DNA of 64,000 nt from Affinundibacterium amnicola. Its GTDB lineage: Bacteria; Pseudomonadota; Gammaproteobacteria; Burkholderiales; Burkholderiaceae_D. Position numbers and translations under genes: made by a program. Of the stretch, positions 19,050-25,646 are shown piece after piece. The stretch lies in NCBI RefSeq assembly GCF_014284275.1, contig NZ_JACOFU010000001.1:62001-126000 (forward strand), given 5' to 3'. The notes below the pieces were generated by a model. The model was not told the DNA's origin, made no database searches, and saw nothing but the letters and a program-made list of their open reading frames with translations. How positions within the stretch are numbered: position 1 is the first letter of the stretch; the number at the start of each line of letters is the position of its first letter.

Positions 19050-19165
19050 AAGGTATGAATAAGCGTAGCGAGCGACTGAAGTTTGGATCGAGAAGCGCAA
19101 TCGTATTTAGTACGATGAGCATCGCAGGTTCAAAATTCGGTCGCGCAGTAGCTTAGTCGTACCTT
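19050..19165. repeat. 116-bp imperfect palindrome between groES and groEL
   Basis: The two arms, 19050-19105 and 19111-19165, are inverted copies of each other with scattered mismatches around the loop TTTAG. The outer ends are AAGGTA/TACCTT and the inner ends TCGTA/TACGA; further matching blocks include TAAGC and GCGAC with GAA nearby. It begins 3 bases after the groES stop codon. The transcript would fold into one long hairpin. On the minus strand a moderately T-rich stretch follows it. It may be a mobile repeat (MITE-like) or an RNA element affecting the groES/groEL ratio. No second copy is visible in the window. Confidence 0.8.
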
Positions 19166-19167
19166 AT

Positions 19168-19458
19168 TTACTTTTGAACGATCGCGAAAACATCTTCCTC
19201 GCGCATTACCAAGACTTCATTGCCGTCAACTTTGACAGCTTGACCAGAATATTTGCCGAACAAAACGCGGTCGCCAACTTTAACTTCTAAAGCGCGCACA
19301 GTGCCGTTTTCCAATACTTTGCCGTTACCTACAGCCAGTACTTCACCTTGATCTGGTTTCTCAGCTGCTGCGTCAGGCAAAACGATACCGGATGCTGTTT
19401 TTGTTTCTTGATCCAAACGTTTAACGATAATGCGATCGTGCAGGGGACGAAGATTCAT
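19168..19458 (-). CDS. groS: Co-chaperonin GroES (HSP10)
   Basis: A complete 96-residue GroES forming the heptameric lid of the GroEL chamber. The sequence begins [18 protein letters not shown]. It has the mobile loop (about residues 17-32, [20 protein letters not shown]) and ends FAIVQK. It is the promoter-proximal gene of the chaperonin operon, with the CIRCE operator and a combined sigma70/sigma32-type promoter upstream. Between it and groEL lies an unusually long 243-base spacer containing a strong hairpin. Confidence 0.97.
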   Translation of the reverse strand: MNLRPLHDRIIVKRLDQETKTASGIVLPDAAAEKPDQGEVLAVGNGKVLENGTVRALEVKVGDRVLFGKYSGQAVKVDGNEVLVMREEDVFAIVQK

Positions 19459-19656
19459 ACTAACTCCTAAAAAAATTACAAAAGTAAAATTACCAAAGTA
19501 AATAAAATTGCAAAATAAATGACTTAAACCAACTCAGCTTTGCTCACCGAAGTACGTCCAGCGCACTAAATAAGAGCAGAGCAAGTCTTTTCAAATCTTA
19601 TTTCGCTAGAAAAATCTTGCTAGAGGAAACTACCAACAAGCTTACAAAGATCATTG

Positions 19657-19683
19657 TTAGCACTCTCTCTCGCTGAGTGCTAA
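19657..19683. promoter_or_regulatory. CIRCE operator (HrcA-binding site)
   Basis: TTAGCACTC, nine bases, GAGTGCTAA is a perfect match to the CIRCE consensus, so the heat-shock repressor HrcA should control groES-groEL. The site lies just downstream of, and touches, the -10 box of the promoter, which is the usual CIRCE position at the transcription start. No hrcA gene is in the window. Confidence 0.97.
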
Positions 19684-19711
19684 TTATATGGGCGGGGTGG
19701 GGCTTTTTCAA
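19683..19711 (-). promoter_or_regulatory. groES promoter with overlapping sigma70 and sigma32 elements
   Basis: Read on the minus strand, TTGAAA (19706-19711), 17 bases, TATAAT (19683-19688) is an excellent sigma70 promoter. The same bases read CTTGAAA, 13 bases, CCCATATA, which fits the sigma32 (RpoH) consensus. Both vegetative and heat-shock polymerase could therefore start here, with HrcA/CIRCE repression on top. The dual reading is an inference from sequence. Confidence 0.82.
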
Positions 19712-19740
19712 GGAAGAAAGTTGAAAATAGCGGTTTTATT

Positions 19741-20144
19741 TTAAAAATCAGAGGCTTAGCGTAGCTTGTCGAGCTTGTTATCTAATCAAATATGGCGAGT
19801 TGAGGCGATAGCTGCTTTGGACGCTGCGAAAAAAATCAATCATAGGTAATCGAAGTGATTGCGGCAGTCCAGCATCGACAAGTATTAAACTCAAAACCAC
19901 CATGATTAAGTCGCGGTGCCCAATTATTTAGATTTAAGACTGGTTGCTATGCGAACTGTGGGCTAGCTCGTGCTAAAGCCGAAAAATGCAAACAAACCAA
20001 CTTCACACAGAAGACAAAAATCATCTTTCATCATCCGAAAACGGCAAGCTCACTACAAGTTAAAGAAATCCCTTGTTAATCTACTAGCAACCGAGCGATC
20101 AATTCGCATACAATCCCCTAATTAATCGACCCACAGTCGGTTCA
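19741..20144. other. Intergenic region between groES promoter and the cassette array
   Basis: Roughly 400 bases in which I see no credible coding frame, RNA gene or integron integrase. It is the left flank of the attC array, where an intI gene and attI site would be expected if the array were a complete integron. Confidence 0.5.
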
Positions 20145-20232
20145 GTCCAACAAGGTTTATCCGCCGCAATGCAATGATCGTGGATTCTTATTTTGCGTTT
20201 CCGGTGCGGCGGATAAACGCTATTTGTTAGAC
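20145..20232 (+). other. attC site A
   Basis: R'' is GTCCAAC (20145-20151) and R' is GTTAGAC (20226-20232), fitting RYYYAAC and GTTRRRY. Inside, TTTATCCGCCGCA (20156-20168) and TGCGGCGGATAAA (20205-20217) form a perfect 13-bp stem around a 36-base centre. Size and layout are textbook attC. The HEPN-like cassette gene begins 44 bases after it. The cassette that would have ended with this site has no recognisable gene to its left. Confidence 0.85.
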
Positions 20233-20275
20233 GGCCTCCGAGGAAATTCTGGACGCCTTTAGGAAAGCGAAGAAT

Positions 20276-21094
20276 ATGATTCGAGATTTAGAGTATCCTG
20301 ATGATGCTCGAAAAGTCATTAATGAACTCCATGAACGTTTGAAATATGATGCAGCTATTTCAGTACTTGGCTTGGCGTCAGCAAAACTAGAACTCAAAGA
20401 GGGAACACAGCCTGATTTTAGTACTGGTATCCGATACGGAGGACGTATAGAGGATGAGGCTGTCCGGCGAGATGCTGCAGGACTTCTTTCTCGATTCTCT
20501 TTAATCTCAATGGTTTCTCATATTGAGCAACACGCCCAACTTCTTCTACTTCAACGAAGAGTTATAGAGGAAATGGTCTCAACTGGCCAGAGATTGGATT
20601 CAAAGTCCATGTGGAAGATTTTGCGTGGAGTTCATAAAGATTCCCTCAGTGGGCCTGTAAAATTATGTTCGGAACTCGTGGTTAAAGAACCCAGTATTGA
20701 GCTGGCGAGTAAAATGAATTGGCTTGATGGAATTGTTCGTGTTCGCAATTGCCTTGCTCATCGACTAGGGTATGTGCAAATGCAAGATGTTAGGTCAGGA
20801 AAACCAATTGAAGAAATAAAAGATAGTGATACTTTAAAAGCCATATGGCTTCGCCTTAAGGTCTCAGACAATGGAAAAGTGATAGAGACGTTTCCACATA
20901 TTTCTAGCGGAAAGGGTTTTGACTACACATTTGAAGAGTTTAAGCGAGAATGGCGAATTGGAGATCATATTGACGTAACGCCAGAAGAATGCCAGGCAAT
21001 TGGTATCAGTTTGGCATTGTTGGCTAATCAATTATTAGATGATTTTGAAAGGGAAATAAACATTTTTTTAAGTAGTACCAACCCTTCTTTTTAG
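20276..21094 (+). CDS. Cassette gene: HEPN-like protein of unknown function
   Basis: A 272-residue, mostly helical, soluble protein. The segment IVRVRNCLAHRLG (about residues 153-165) contains R157-N158 and H162, the R-N-x3-H pattern that forms the RNase active site in HEPN-domain proteins. Many of those act in toxin-antitoxin or phage-defence systems; no nucleotidyltransferase partner is adjacent. The protein is the sole gene of the first cassette. In-frame codons upstream of ATG 20276 stay open to 20231 and read like protein (SEEILDAFRKAKN), preceded by GAGGA. A non-ATG start (ATT 20246 or CTG 20249) is therefore possible, or a former start was lost. HEPN membership is a motif-based inference. 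Confidence 0.65.
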   Translation: MIRDLEYPDDARKVINELHERLKYDAAISVLGLASAKLELKEGTQPDFSTGIRYGGRIEDEAVRRDAAGLLSRFSLISMVSHIEQHAQLLLLQRRVIEEMVSTGQRLDSKSMWKILRGVHKDSLSGPVKLCSELVVKEPSIELASKMNWLDGIVRVRNCLAHRLGYVQMQDVRSGKPIEEIKDSDTLKAIWLRLKVSDNGKVIETFPHISSGKGFDYTFEEFKREWRIGDHIDVTPEECQAIGISLALLANQLLDDFEREINIFLSSTNPSF

Positions 21095-21116
21095 TTAAAA
21101 ATTGGTCGAAATAAAA

Positions 21117-21169
21117 GTCTAGCATGGCATTGCGGCGGACAGCCTTCGGCAGTCGCTGAATTGAACGTT
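21117..21169 (+). other. attC site B, interrupted by an IS remnant
   Basis: R'' is GTCTAGC (21117-21123), one base off the complement of GTTAGAC at the start of its own cassette, as expected for a cassette's own site. The inner stem is GGACAGCC-TTCG-GCAGTC. The site runs through CTGAATTGAAC to GTT (21167-21169), where the IS begins. The R' sequence resumes as GTTGAAT (21821-21827) on the far side, fitting GTTRRRY. Confidence 0.65.
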
Positions 21170-21820
21170 GAGGCTGTATTTTAAGTAGAAATAAATCCAA
21201 AATCATGTAAACAAACAAGGGGTCGTATACGCTCACTCTTCATATCCTCAATTTGGATAGCAGCATGGCACGTTATAAGATCGTTGATCGTAATCCCAAA
21301 TTCATTCCGGTTGTACTTGATGCGCAATTGATTACAGGTGCAAAACGTGACTGCATACCGTGCAACTTACGACAACATGCCTACGTACACCCGACGAGAC
21401 ACTAGTGAGACAAGTAGCGATCTCCCACAAAAACCAAGTATCACCGAAGCGATGAAGTAACGCATTGATAGCGAAGAAGGACGCAAACAATACAGTAGAC
21501 GATTGGCGACGGTCGAACCTGTGTTTGGAAATCTTCGCTATGACAAAAAACTCGATCGCTTTACACTGCGTGGACAAAAGAAATTGAACACGCAATGGCA
21601 CCTGTACTGCCTCGTTCATAACATCGAGAAATTAGCGCATTATCGATATGCAATGTAACGCAGGCAAGTGTTGCAAACAACAGCATTTTGCGCCTCGTAC
21701 TTGCCTCAATCTGTCGCTTTGTGGCACATTGCTGCTTATGAAAGCAAATTTTACTAATCCACAAAAAAATCAGGAACGCCTGCGCGTTGTTTAGCTGGTT
21801 TTTGGGTTTTTATAGAGGAA
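21170..21820 (+). mobile_element. Decayed IS1182-like element, copy 1 (about 650 bp)
   Basis: The left end GAGGCTGTATTTTAAG matches the left end of copy 2 (GAGGTTGTATAAAAAG). The right end is GTTTTTATAGAGGAA, a degraded inverted version. GTT flanks both sides (21167-21169 and 21821-21823), consistent with a 3-base target duplication inside the attC R' box. The internal transposase has suffered deletions and frameshifts. The exact outer edge of the right end is uncertain by a base or two. Confidence 0.7.
21265..21658 (+). pseudogene. IS1182-family transposase remnant, copy 1
   Basis: The fragment opens with ATG and MARYKIVDRNPKFIPVVLDA, the N-terminus typical of IS1182-type transposases and nearly the same as copy 2. 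It then jumps into downstream sequence out of frame (KRDCIPCNLRQHAYV). The distal part resembles the C-terminus of copy 2 in another frame (RRLATVEPVFGNLRYDKKL, then LYCLVHNIEKLAHY). Most of the catalytic core is deleted, so the product must be inactive. Confidence 0.85.
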
Positions 21821-21896
21821 GTTGAATGCGCATCCATTTATATTGGGTTTCGATAATTTTTTCATAAAAAGAGCCAAATTTTAAGGAACACTAACG

Positions 21897-22427
21897 ATGC
21901 AGAAACTATGTATGTTGTTTTTAATGGTAATTACAAATTCTGTTGTTGGACAAGAAATACTTCCAACAGTAATCAACTTTAATATTAAGGCTGGTCAATA
22001 TGAGGAATTTCAAGCCCTAACTTGGAAGCCAAAGGATACGATCTGTATTGCAACGACCTTAGTTAGTCCTAATAAAGGTACCGAATGGTGGACGCTTGCG
22101 GGAGTTACATTTTTGGGTGAAAAAGAAGGCGAATATGCGTCAATACAACTGATTGATAATAGGAGTGAATCCCAAAAACCCTCTCTTTTCTATACAACAT
22201 CTGTAGGTGGAAAGGAAAATAAGTTCCTAATTAGAGAGAACGTCGAATATGGCCAACGAATAATTTACGAGCTGCGGTTTTCACGCACAAACGAATTTGA
22301 TATTTATATCGATGGAGGAGTTGGGCAACTGAAATCACCATTTGAATTTTTAAAATTAAAACTTGGGGCTACTTCTGCGAAATCGATTGTTGAATTTAAT
22401 ACTGCATCTTGCAGTCAAAAAAATTAA
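21897..22427 (+). CDS. Cassette gene: secreted hypothetical protein
   Basis: A 176-residue protein with a Sec signal peptide (hydrophobic residues 4-17, likely cut near VVG-Q), so it is exported to the periplasm or beyond. The mature part is predicted to be beta-rich, with two cysteines (DTICIATT and TASCSQKN) that may pair. I do not recognise a family. ATG 21897 has AAGGA at 21883-21887, 9 bases upstream. It is the only gene of the second cassette, bounded by the IS-interrupted sites B and C. Codon use is AT-richer than in the housekeeping genes, as usual for cassettes. Confidence 0.65.
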   Translation: MQKLCMLFLMVITNSVVGQEILPTVINFNIKAGQYEEFQALTWKPKDTICIATTLVSPNKGTEWWTLAGVTFLGEKEGEYASIQLIDNRSESQKPSLFYTTSVGGKENKFLIRENVEYGQRIIYELRFSRTNEFDIYIDGGVGQLKSPFEFLKLKLGATSAKSIVEFNTASCSQKN

Positions 22428-22443
22428 AGGCACATCCTAATCT

Positions 22444-22528
22444 GCATAACATGGTAGTCGATCGAAATCGCGAATGAGAACTTCTTTCTATTTATTTTCG
22501 GTTAGCGCGATCCGATCGCTTCAACGTT
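22444..22528 (+). other. attC site C, interrupted by an IS remnant
   Basis: R'' is GCATAAC (22444-22450). It pairs at six of seven positions with R', which reads GTT (22526-22528), is interrupted by IS copy 2, and continues as GTTATGT at 23495-23501. The inner arms AGTCGATCG...CGCG and CGCGAT..GATCGCTT are complementary with small bulges. The R' box deviates from strict GTTRRRY. Confidence 0.65.
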
Positions 22529-23494
22529 GAGGTTGTATAAAAAGTCCAAAGAAACTCAAAAACAGGTAAACGAATCAAGCCTGTAAGCGTTCCATCTCTA
22601 ACACCTAATTCGGAGATTTGGATGGCACGTTACAAACACATTGATCGCAATCCTAGATTCATTCCTGTCGTGCTCGATGCACAATTGATGACGGGTAGTT
22701 TTGAATACGCACTGGACTATCTGATTGATCATGAACTTGATCTCTCCCGTTTTGATGTCCACTACAAAAATGATGACACTGGCGCACCTGCGTATGCACC
22801 GTCGGTTCTACTCAAGATCGTCTTGCACAACTCAAAGCTGCGCAAGCAAAACATCGCTATCTACCTAAAGATTTTATTCTTGACGCGAACAACAATAGGT
22901 GCATTTGTCCAGCAGGGAAAGCGCTGTACAGCAACGGTAGTCGATGCACTATCGGCGGCAGGATGTATCACCGATTCACGGGCAACAAAGCCAACTGCAC
23001 GAGCTGCACACAACGCGAAAGATGTCTACGTACACCTGATAAAACCGAGGTGAGACAAGTCTCGTTTCTGATTAAAGAACAGGCGCTTCCTGTAACATTG
23101 ATCGAGAAGATGAAACGTGATATCGATAGCCCCGAAGGCCGACGAAAATACAGCGAACGGATGGGTACTGTCGAGCCGGTGTTTGGGAATCTGCGCTACA
23201 ACAAGGGGCTAGACCGATTCACTTTACGTAGCCAAATCAAAGTTGATACACAGTGGAATTTATTCTGCTTGGTACATAACATCGAAAAACTGGCGCACCG
23301 TGGATATGGGGCGAGGCGATAAGAAGAACTAGTCTTGAAGATACATTAAACCGCGAAGCGAAGCATAAAAGGCTTGCCATTTAAACCAATTGTGCGGCAC
23401 ACTCGCTGCATGAAATTTCATTCCAATTTATTTACTGAAAACTTCCAATTCTTGCTGGCTTTGTTGCTGGTGAATGGGGTTTTTATACAGCTTC
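22529..23494 (+). mobile_element. Decayed IS1182-like element, copy 2 (about 970 bp)
   Basis: The terminal inverted repeats are clear: left GAGGTTGTATAAAAAGTCC and right, read inward, GAAGCTGTATAAAAACCCC. GTT is present directly outside both ends (22526-22528 and 23495-23497), suggesting a 3-base target duplication in the attC R' box. At about 970 bp it is much shorter than a full IS1182-type element (typically well over 1.5 kb), owing to internal loss of transposase sequence. Confidence 0.78.
22622..23322 (+). pseudogene. IS1182-family transposase remnant, copy 2
   Basis: The N-terminal part reads MARYKHIDRNPRFIPVVLDA, then FEYALDYLIDHELDLSRFD, as in IS1182 transposases, up to PSVLLKIVL. 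A deletion then removes the central catalytic region and shifts frame. The continuation in another frame gives AQAKHRYLPKDFILDANN, a zinc-like cysteine block (GNKANCTSCTQRERC) and the C-terminus RMGTVEPVFGNLRYNKGLD, then FCLVHNIEKLAHRGYG. It is not functional. Confidence 0.88.
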
Positions 23495-23497
23495 GTT

Positions 23498-23986
23498 ATG
23501 TCTCTTAGAATGCAATGCCCTATTGATAGCACGCCATTGATCCAAGATTCATCTGGCATCGAAAATTTACATCGATGCGATGAATGTAAGGGCACTTTCA
23601 TCGGTGGTAACATCTTCAGCGAAATTCACGCATTTTCTGCGATGGAAAACCATAAGAGAGCAAATGGTAGCGGTTCATTTATCCAACGTAGCGACAAAGC
23701 AGAATTGAGTTGCCCGAAAGATGGTAAGCCTATGCATACGGTCATCTTTAAAAGTGTCGAAATTGATGTATGCCCTACTTGTCACAGCGTTTGGTTTGAC
23801 AACGGTGAGGTAGAAAAAATCAACGCGCAAGTGGCTATGGCGAAACGTGTTAACCTCGCAAAAATAGGTGAAGAAAAGCCTTGGATAGGGAATGGAGTCG
23901 GCCTTGGCGGTGGCGTAGTGGATGGGCTAGAAGGTATTGAGCTGGTGGGCGATATCGTAGGGTTTATCGGTTCAATGTGTGATTGA
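23498..23986 (+). CDS. Cassette gene: zf-TFIIB-type zinc-ribbon protein
   Basis: A protein of about 162 residues with two zf-TFIIB-like zinc ribbons: CPIDSTPL...CDECKGTFIGG near the start and CPKDGKPM...CPTCHSVWFDNGEVEKI in the middle. A glycine-rich, weakly hydrophobic C-terminus follows (GVGLGGGVVDGLEGIELVG). Such proteins are common but of unknown biochemical role. Start choice is uncertain. ATG 23498 lies inside the attC R' box right after the IS end, ATG 23510 is four codons on, and the frame also opens from ATG 23474 within the IS inverted repeat. None has a good ribosome binding site, suggesting that IS insertion removed the native leader. Confidence 0.65.
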   Translation: MSLRMQCPIDSTPLIQDSSGIENLHRCDECKGTFIGGNIFSEIHAFSAMENHKRANGSGSFIQRSDKAELSCPKDGKPMHTVIFKSVEIDVCPTCHSVWFDNGEVEKINAQVAMAKRVNLAKIGEEKPWIGNGVGLGGGVVDGLEGIELVGDIVGFIGSMCD

Positions 23987-23998
23987 TCATTTGGTGTG

Positions 23999-24088
23999 GC
24001 ATAACTGGTCGTTCGAGAAGAGCGCGCAAATTACTGTCACTTCTTTTTTTATATTTCGAGGCGCGCGCCGCACAACTCAACGTTACAT
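23999..24088 (+). other. attC site D
   Basis: R'' is GCATAAC (23999-24005), which complements the TTATGT at the start of its own cassette. R' is GTTACAT (24082-24088). The 90-base length and the flanking motifs (TGGTCGTTCG on the left, CAACTCAACGTT on the right) match sites B, C and E. The inner arms share GCGCGC blocks. It is uninterrupted. Confidence 0.7.
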
Positions 24089-24091
24089 TTC

Positions 24092-24808
24092 ATGAATTAC
24101 TTCATTAGAGCATTACCAATTACCATTGCGCTCCTAATTCTTCCTGCTGTTTCGCAAGGTCAAACAGGAAAAGTTTTGCCGACATTTGATGAAAAACTTG
24201 CGAAGCCGCTCTTGGTTGTTGCAGATCTTGCTCCAGGTGCGTATTTTGCGAAACCTCCTAAATCTGCTAAATGTAGTCAACCAAACGTTGTGTGTATCGA
24301 CATGGATCCGCCGCCATTTTCTCTTATTGCGACAATTAGCTCTTCAGTATACGGCGGTGATGTTCAGCAGAAGTTAGAACTGATCACGCGCGGTCACTTC
24401 GGGATGCGAGACTACGAAAAAGGATTGAGCACAGTTCTCGTCATGATTAAAACCGACGGTCAGAATTTTATTATGCCAAGGTATGCCAAAAAGAAATTAA
24501 TTAGAAATAAAAAAGATGATTTGGTTATGCTGATCATTAGTAGTGATCCTATTTCGTGGCTGCCGTGTTCAGTGTCGGACTTGAAAGAAGAGATTTTCAG
24601 CGATGAGTTTGAATCATCACTAGAAATTCCAGAGCACGAATTTGGGGCTTATAGAGTTGAAAAATTTCCTGAATATTTTCATCGCACAGCAACCGGTGCG
24701 ATACCTCGATATGCGATCGCTATTTCAAAACTTGGCGCGCATCTAAATCATCTAAATCCAATGAATGCGCAAATGTCTTGTGTTGACAATCAGATGCCAG
24801 TGAAATGA
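24092..24808 (+). CDS. Cassette gene: secreted hypothetical protein
   Basis: A 238-residue protein with an N-terminal Sec signal peptide (about residues 5-22, cleavage near VSQG-Q). I do not recognise it. The mature protein has an early cysteine pair (SAKCSQPNVVCID) and later cysteines (WLPCSVSD, QMSCVDN), suggesting disulfides in the periplasm. ATG 24092 is only three bases after the attC R' box, a spacing typical of integron cassettes; there is no clear ribosome binding site. It is the single gene of the fourth cassette and ends just before site E. Confidence 0.65.
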   Translation: MNYFIRALPITIALLILPAVSQGQTGKVLPTFDEKLAKPLLVVADLAPGAYFAKPPKSAKCSQPNVVCIDMDPPPFSLIATISSSVYGGDVQQKLELITRGHFGMRDYEKGLSTVLVMIKTDGQNFIMPRYAKKKLIRNKKDDLVMLIISSDPISWLPCSVSDLKEEIFSDEFESSLEIPEHEFGAYRVEKFPEYFHRTATGAIPRYAIAISKLGAHLNHLNPMNAQMSCVDNQMPVK

Positions 24809-24809
24809 A

Positions 24810-24899
24810 ATTGAACATGGCATTCGAAAATGAAGCGCGAATGAGTGTATTGCTGGATTTTGCTGCGTTATGTTTGCTCATTTCAATTCAACGTTAAAT
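24810..24899 (+). other. attC site E
   Basis: R'' is ATTGAAC (24810-24816) and R' is GTTAAAT (24893-24899), the latter fitting GTTRRRY. The inner arms GCATTCGAAAATGAAGC and GCTCATTTCAAT are complementary with bulges, and the ATGGCATTCG and CAACGTT motifs match the other sites. It is the last recognisable site of the array. Confidence 0.65.
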
Positions 24900-25646
24900 T
24901 ACTGAGAAAGTAATGCTCGTACAGTAATAAAAGCTATCGCGACTATTTCCCTTTTCGTCAGTCTTATTATGCTTGCGCAACCGAAAGTCTGATTGCCGCC
25001 AGATCAAGCAAACGATCAATGAAAACGGTGAGATGGGTGTGCAGAATCGGCAACCTACATGGCATCTGCATGATTATTGTTTTACAGTTTGGTTGGAACA
25101 ACATCGAGCAGGCATGAGTAGACAAAAGTAGGGTTTTAGTACCTTCGGTGTTCAAAGAATAGATTGCGTGATGGGGCATTAATCTAAGCAAACGTCGGAT
25201 GAGTAATTGGTGTTGCCATTCTTAGATGAACGAATCAATTTAGTGTGCTGCGAAAATACGCTTTAATTTATTTTGTTCTTTGCCTCGCGCAAAACAGTAT
25301 AGCCGATGCATGCGAGTTGCTTCTTTCGATTGAGATTTCAGGTAACTTGAAGTAGGGCGCGAGGGCGTCGTTGCCCCTGCCTGTATTGCAGATTGCGTAT
25401 GTCTTTTAATTGATGACGCGTGCTTTTAGGTTAACGCGTTCTTGTTATTTTTGTTGATCAATTTATTGTGTCGCGGCGCATGTTCTGGCTACGGTTTGTT
25501 GATTTGATGTTGACGTATTTTGATTAATCAAATAGCTGCGTACTGCGTGAATCGGCTATGAAGAGCAATGTCGAAGTGTTAGAATCTGCGCCACTTTGCC
25601 GTGATTTGCCCTACCTTCAATAAATTCCTAGAGAAGCTTCTCCAAA
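24900..25646 (+). other. Right flank of the array with a possible decayed cassette gene
   Basis: About 750 bases without an intact gene. From 24961 to the TAG at 25129-25131 one frame stays open for 56 codons with protein-like content (SDCRQIKQTINENGEMGVQ, then PTWHLHDYCFTVWLEQHRAG). It has no start codon, and a hydrophobic, signal-like run just upstream (KAIATISLFVSLIMLA) is in another frame. This looks like the frameshifted remains of a fifth cassette gene. The rest, to 25646, is the leader of the glycosyltransferase gene, with nothing else recognised. Confidence 0.4.

Larger units (their letters stand above)
20145..24899 (+). mobile_element. attC cassette array without integrase (CALIN-type), four cassettes plus two IS remnants
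   Basis: Five attC-like sites (starting at 20145, 21117, 22444, 23999 and 24810) alternate with single short genes all on the plus strand, the hallmark of integron cassettes. Three of the four downstream sites share an R''-proximal core resembling ATGGCATTCG (23999 has a shorter TGGTCGTTCG) and all four end in AACGTT; the first site is of a different, TTTATCCGCCGC type. No intI-like frame is present in the window, so this matches what is called a CALIN (cluster of attC sites lacking an integrase). Two decayed IS1182-like elements are inserted immediately after the GTT of the second and third sites. Mobility would depend on an integrase supplied from elsewhere. Confidence 0.75.

Noticed and set aside
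19741..20144. Integron integrase or attI expected next to the attC array
   Set aside because: No tyrosine-recombinase motif or long frame was found on either strand in this stretch.
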